A stretch of DNA of 64,000 nt. It comes from Coriaria nepalensis (taxonomy: Eukaryota > Streptophyta > Magnoliopsida > Cucurbitales > Coriariaceae). Below, piece after piece: positions 60,048 to 64,000 of this stretch. The position numbers and the translations under genes were made by a program. A model generated the notes under the pieces. That model was given only the letters and a program-made list of their open reading frames with translations. It did no database searches and had not been told where the DNA came from. The first letter of the stretch is position 1. Every line of letters starts with the position of its first letter. The DNA lies in assembly GCA_027186245.1 (NCBI GenBank), contig CP114487.1, positions 4,769,001 through 4,833,000 of the forward strand, given 5' to 3'.

Positions 60048-63000
60048 ATGGTCAGTCCGTCGATCGGAAAAGGAAGCTCGAAGCACTCGCATTATCGCCG
60101 TAATTTTGAATTGGCGGGAGACAACGGCCAAGAAAGCTTCAGAGGAGACGAAAGAGGAAGCGACTACGGAATCGGAAAGGCAACATCGCCGATCTTCCCC
60201 AATGACCTCAACAACAACAACAACGACAATCATGGCCAAGATCTCGTCGAAGTTACATTAGACATCGACGACGACTCCATCGTCGTCTACAGCGTCACTC
60301 CTAGAGCAGAGCGAGTCGGAAACGATGCTACACCTACCACAACGCTCGAGAGGAATCTCTCCACTATTACTTCAACAATCTGGCAGAAATTTCCATGGCA
60401 TAGATCGTCCACGTCTTCACGAGCGTCGACGTCGTCTCGTGACCAGGTGGAGGAGGCCACCATTTCGGATCGTGATGCGCGCCGGATCAACGCCAAGCTG
60501 CAACGGGACAGATCGAGTGCTCAGAGAGCTCTAAGAGGCCTCAGGTTCATCAGCAAGACGACGGGATTAGAGCCCGGCGACGTGGAATTGTGGCGGAAGG
60601 TTGAGTCTAGGTTTCAGTTGTTAGCGAAGGACGGTTTGCTTTCCAGAGAAGATTTTGGCGATTGCATAGGTACAATAAAGAAAGAAAAAAAAAAGCTCCA
60701 TAACAGAGCCAGTACTCTCTGAAAATTTTGTTAATTACTTAGAATGATCAGAACAGAAAATAGTGGTAATGATTAAAATGGAGGGGGTAATGTGCAGGGA
60801 TGATGGATTCAAAGGAGTTTGCGGTGGGACTTTTTGATGTACTGGCGAGAAGGAGGCGGCAAAAAATTACGAGGATCACGAAAGAGGAACTTTACGAATT
60901 CTGGTTGGAGATTTCTGACCAGAGCTTTGACGCGCGCCTTCAAATTTTCTTCGACATGTGTGTGCAGCATTTCTGTCCTTTCTCTCTCTTTCTTTCTTCT
61001 ATTTTTAATTATTACCCTCCATTTCTTATCAATTTATCATATTAGCATTATTGAAGCACGTAATATTTAAATGAACTTGATGAACGATAAATTAGAAGTG
61101 TCAGAGTGGGAATTTTTAATTTTCACAGTCAATTATTTAATTATATAAATAATGAGGAATAAAAAATAATTATTTATATTTTATCAATTTAAGATTATTT
61201 AAATAAAAATATAATAAATTATATGATAGATTTAATAAAATTAAAATATTTTATAAAATATTTCTAACATAATAGATCGAGAGATTTTATTTCTTAATAT
61301 ATATATTTTGAAAGGAATATGTTATTTTGGATATTAAATAAATAAAAATAATTACCTAATTTTAACCCAAAAAAAAAAAGAAAAAGAAAATACTAATTTA
61401 ATCGAATCAAATATTTCTTTACTTTTTTTTTTTAATAAAAAAATAAAATATTATTTTTTATAATTATGTTATGATCTGAATATAACAACTTTATATATAT
61501 AAATAATGAAATATTATATTACACTGCGGATATTTCAGGGCCGATAGCAATGAGGATGGACGAATCACAAAAAATGAAGTGCAGGAGGTATTTTATTATT
61601 ATATTTTTTTCTTTTTTCTCTGTTATTTGTTTTATTTATGTCTAAGATAAATTTAAAAGTGAGAATTTTAGTTCGCTTCCCTTTTAGAGAATGTAGAGAT
61701 AAGGTAGAAAAAGAAAATTATGATAAATATTTAAAATTTAGTATTAATTTTAATGAATATTTAAAATATATAAATATTTAAATTACTAATAAATATTTAA
61801 TTTTATATTTAAATTATAATGATTTATAATTCTATTAAAAATAAAAAAAAATAAGATATAAATATTATTAAAAATTTAAATTCTCTAATTAAAAAATAAG
61901 AGTAATGGTGGCGGCTTAGATAAAAATGAAAAAAAATAGAAGAAAAATATTTAAAAATATCAAATTTAAATAAAAGGAGATAAATAAATATAAATAAAAA
62001 TTTTAACTTGAGTTAAATTTAGATTATTAATAATTATTTAATAATTATATGATATTTATATAAATATTTTCTATACTTTTTATAAAATTTAAGATTTATT
62101 ATAATTTAATTTTAAAATTAAATATTATTTAATTTAAATTATTAATTATTATATATACTAAATTGGTGAGATTTATCCTAATTTATCCGAGTAAGAAACT
62201 ATAAAGTAAAAACTACAAACCTTTATGTAGCATCCTCAAATAAGTACGTAGTTTATTTTCCTGGTCAAATAATAAATACGTAGTTATAGTTGGTTTCTCA
62301 TGGCTTTTTAGAGACAATTCCGTCTATTTGGGCTTTTTTAACGTTACTACAAGAACATGGGGAGCGACCCTATACAGACAACGTTGACTGAGGAGGCTGG
62401 GAAGTGGGAAGATAGAAACGGTGGCGCTTCCCGCAATAAATGTAAAAATTAATGCATGTTTGAACGAATGTTAATATTTTCTAAAAGTAATTAAGAAAAG
62501 TTGACCCACCTGAACATTACTGTGATTTGTTTTTTCTTTAACATCTATGGACGTAACTATAAGCTTCCGTTCATTTTAACATTCTCATCACAGCTTTTAA
62601 TGCTAAGTGCCTCCGCAAACAAACTTTCGAAGCTGAAAGAACGAGCTGGAGAATACGCTTTATTGATAATGGAAGAGCTCGATCCAGAAAATCTGGGGTA
62701 CATCGAGGTGAGAGCTGAACTCAAATCCTCAGGCCGGACATTACATTGGTTCACATTTCCAACAATTGCACTTCCAACTAATTCACAGCTTGGTTTCTTT
62801 TACTACTTATTAATCATGAACTATCATCCATTTGGTTTAGTTATGGCAATTAGAAACGCTGCTTCTACAAAGAGACAGCTACATGAACTACAGCAGACCC
62901 CTAAGCACAACGAGCGTAGGGTGGAGTCAGAACTTGAGTTCCTTCCGGGCCAAGATCTTGGTGAGAAGAGCAAGCTATGCATTCCGGAGTGTAATTCTCG

Positions 63001-64000
63001 AGAATTGGCAGAGGATTTGGATTCTCTTGTTATGGGTGTTGATCATGGCATTATTGTTCACCTGGAAGTTCTTCCAATACAGAAACAAAGAAGCATTTGG
63101 GGTCATGGGATATTGTTTGACCACAGCCAAAGGTGCTGCAGAGACTCTCAAGCTCAACATGGCTCTCATCCTCTTACCGGTTTGTCGCAATATGCTGACA
63201 TGGCTTCGGTCAACAAGAGCAAGGATGTTTGTGCCCTTTGATGACAATATTAATTTTCACAAGGTAAGAAGGTACAGTCATTATACCCCGTTCTCTAGTA
63301 ATTTGTAGCTTCTTTCTTCATGTACTTATGTCATGAGAGTGGGATGAGGGAGAGAGATTTAGTTGGTTCTTCTTGTTACAGGCATTGTTAATATGTAACA
63401 AATGAAACTAAAGTGCATCTAAGAAAAAGTTGGTTACATTTGCACGGTTATATGTGTAAATTACTATCATTTATTGATTGACAATTTTCTTCTCCTATTA
63501 CAGATCATTGCAAGTGCTATTGCCATTGGAATTATTGTTCACGCAGGGAACCATCTCGCTTGCGACTTTCCCCGTCTGATAAACTCGTCTCCTGAAAAAT
63601 TTGCCTCCATAGCCTCTGATTTTAATAATGAAAAGCCTACGTACAGAGACCTTTTGACCGGTGTCGAAGGTGTGACTGGGGTTTTAATGGTGATAATGAT
63701 GGCTATCTCATTCACTTTAGCAACGCGCCGTTTCCGCAGGAACGTGGTAAGGCTGCCTGCACCTTTCAACAGATTGACTGGTTTCAATGCTTTCTGGTAT
63801 TCCCATCACCTTCTCGGTTTCGTCTACATTCTGCTGATCATTCATGGAACTTTTCTTTTCTTTGTGCACAAGTGGTATCAGAAAACAGTAAGAGCTCGCC
63901 AATCCTTTTCAGTGCGATAAAATTTAGTGTTACTACCTAATCCACTGCTCCTGAAATGGGTACGCTTTGTTGCTAGATATGGATGTTTGTCTTTATTCCC
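60048..64000 (+). CDS. Respiratory burst oxidase homologue, RBOHE-like (5' part, cut by the window end)
   Basis: Exons 60048-60669, 60798-60957, 61539-61587, 62594-62707, 62841-63263, 63504-63887 and the start of the next at 63977 join in frame to the first 592 residues. RBOHs are plasma-membrane NADPH oxidases that pass electrons from cytosolic NADPH over FAD and two haems to oxygen, giving superoxide outside the cell. The N-terminal region holds [12 protein letters not shown], then [17 protein letters not shown] and [12 protein letters not shown] complete EF-hand loop lies at residues 263-274 (D263, N265, D267, G268, I270, E274); the second one ([12 protein letters not shown]) is degenerate. 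The first membrane helix is at about 373-395. All four haem-ligand histidines are present: H455, H469, H557, H570. Blocks such as [39 protein letters not shown] and [19 protein letters not shown] fit RBOHE. The FAD and NADPH domains lie beyond the window. The ATG at 60048 is chosen as the first in frame. Confidence 0.93.

Noticed and set aside
1..64000. tRNA genes, rRNA, CRISPR arrays, bacterial operons or toxin systems
   Set aside because: None seen on reading. Short repeats here are microsatellites and retroelement arrays, without the spacer structure of CRISPR, and the genes are intron-containing plant genes.

Overview
The window is nuclear DNA of a flowering plant, most likely a eudicot. 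The protein-coding genes carry GT-AG introns, their closest remembered relatives are plant proteins (a thylakoid photosystem II subunit, an ELF4-like clock protein, a FAR1-related protein, a SAUR, a respiratory burst oxidase), and the spaces between them are AT-rich and full of decayed plant retrotransposons. I do not assign a species. All identifications come from reading translated sequence against remembered family motifs; no search was run. Exon borders were placed by hand from splice consensus and checked for reading-frame continuity.

Layout: (1) 0.2-0.8 kb, psbX with a light-type promoter. (2) 3.8-5.3 kb, an ELF4-like gene on the minus strand with an intron in its leader. (3) 9.0-12.2 kb, NDC1, an 11-exon type II NAD(P)H dehydrogenase, minus strand. 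(4) 13.5-16.5 kb, debris: a MULE transposase fragment ending in a tandem array, and a reversed Copia gag fragment. (5) 17.8-20.6 kb, an ODR4-like gene, 11 exons, plus strand. (6) 21.3-22.6 kb, tandem and inverted repeats. (7) 25.0-28.0 kb, RPC4 subunit of RNA polymerase III, minus strand, with a 462-bp Tourist-like MITE in an intron. (8) 30.5-41.2 kb, a nest of Ty3/gypsy-type remnants, including one element with both LTRs recognisable, a primer binding site and a large internal deletion. (9) 44.1-47.4 kb, an FRS11-like FAR1-related gene. (10) 50.8-51.3 kb, a SAUR gene, minus strand. (11) 53.7-57.4 kb, LTR, gag and Copia reverse transcriptase debris. (12) 60.0-64.0 kb, the 5' part of an RBOHE-like NADPH oxidase, cut by the window end.

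The genes do not form a pathway or operon; this is ordinary plant gene order with unrelated neighbours. Two chloroplast-related genes (psbX, NDC1) and two genes tied to light or clock signalling (ELF4-like, FRS11-like) lie here, but I read that as coincidence. I found no convincing undescribed molecular system. The most unusual points are a non-canonical GC splice donor beside a CT microsatellite in the ODR4-like gene, a nested insertion sitting on the presumed splice donor of a gypsy-type ORF1, an exact 70-bp periodic array, a 19-bp duplication at a gag/RT deletion junction, and overlapping uORFs at the start of the FRS11-like gene.
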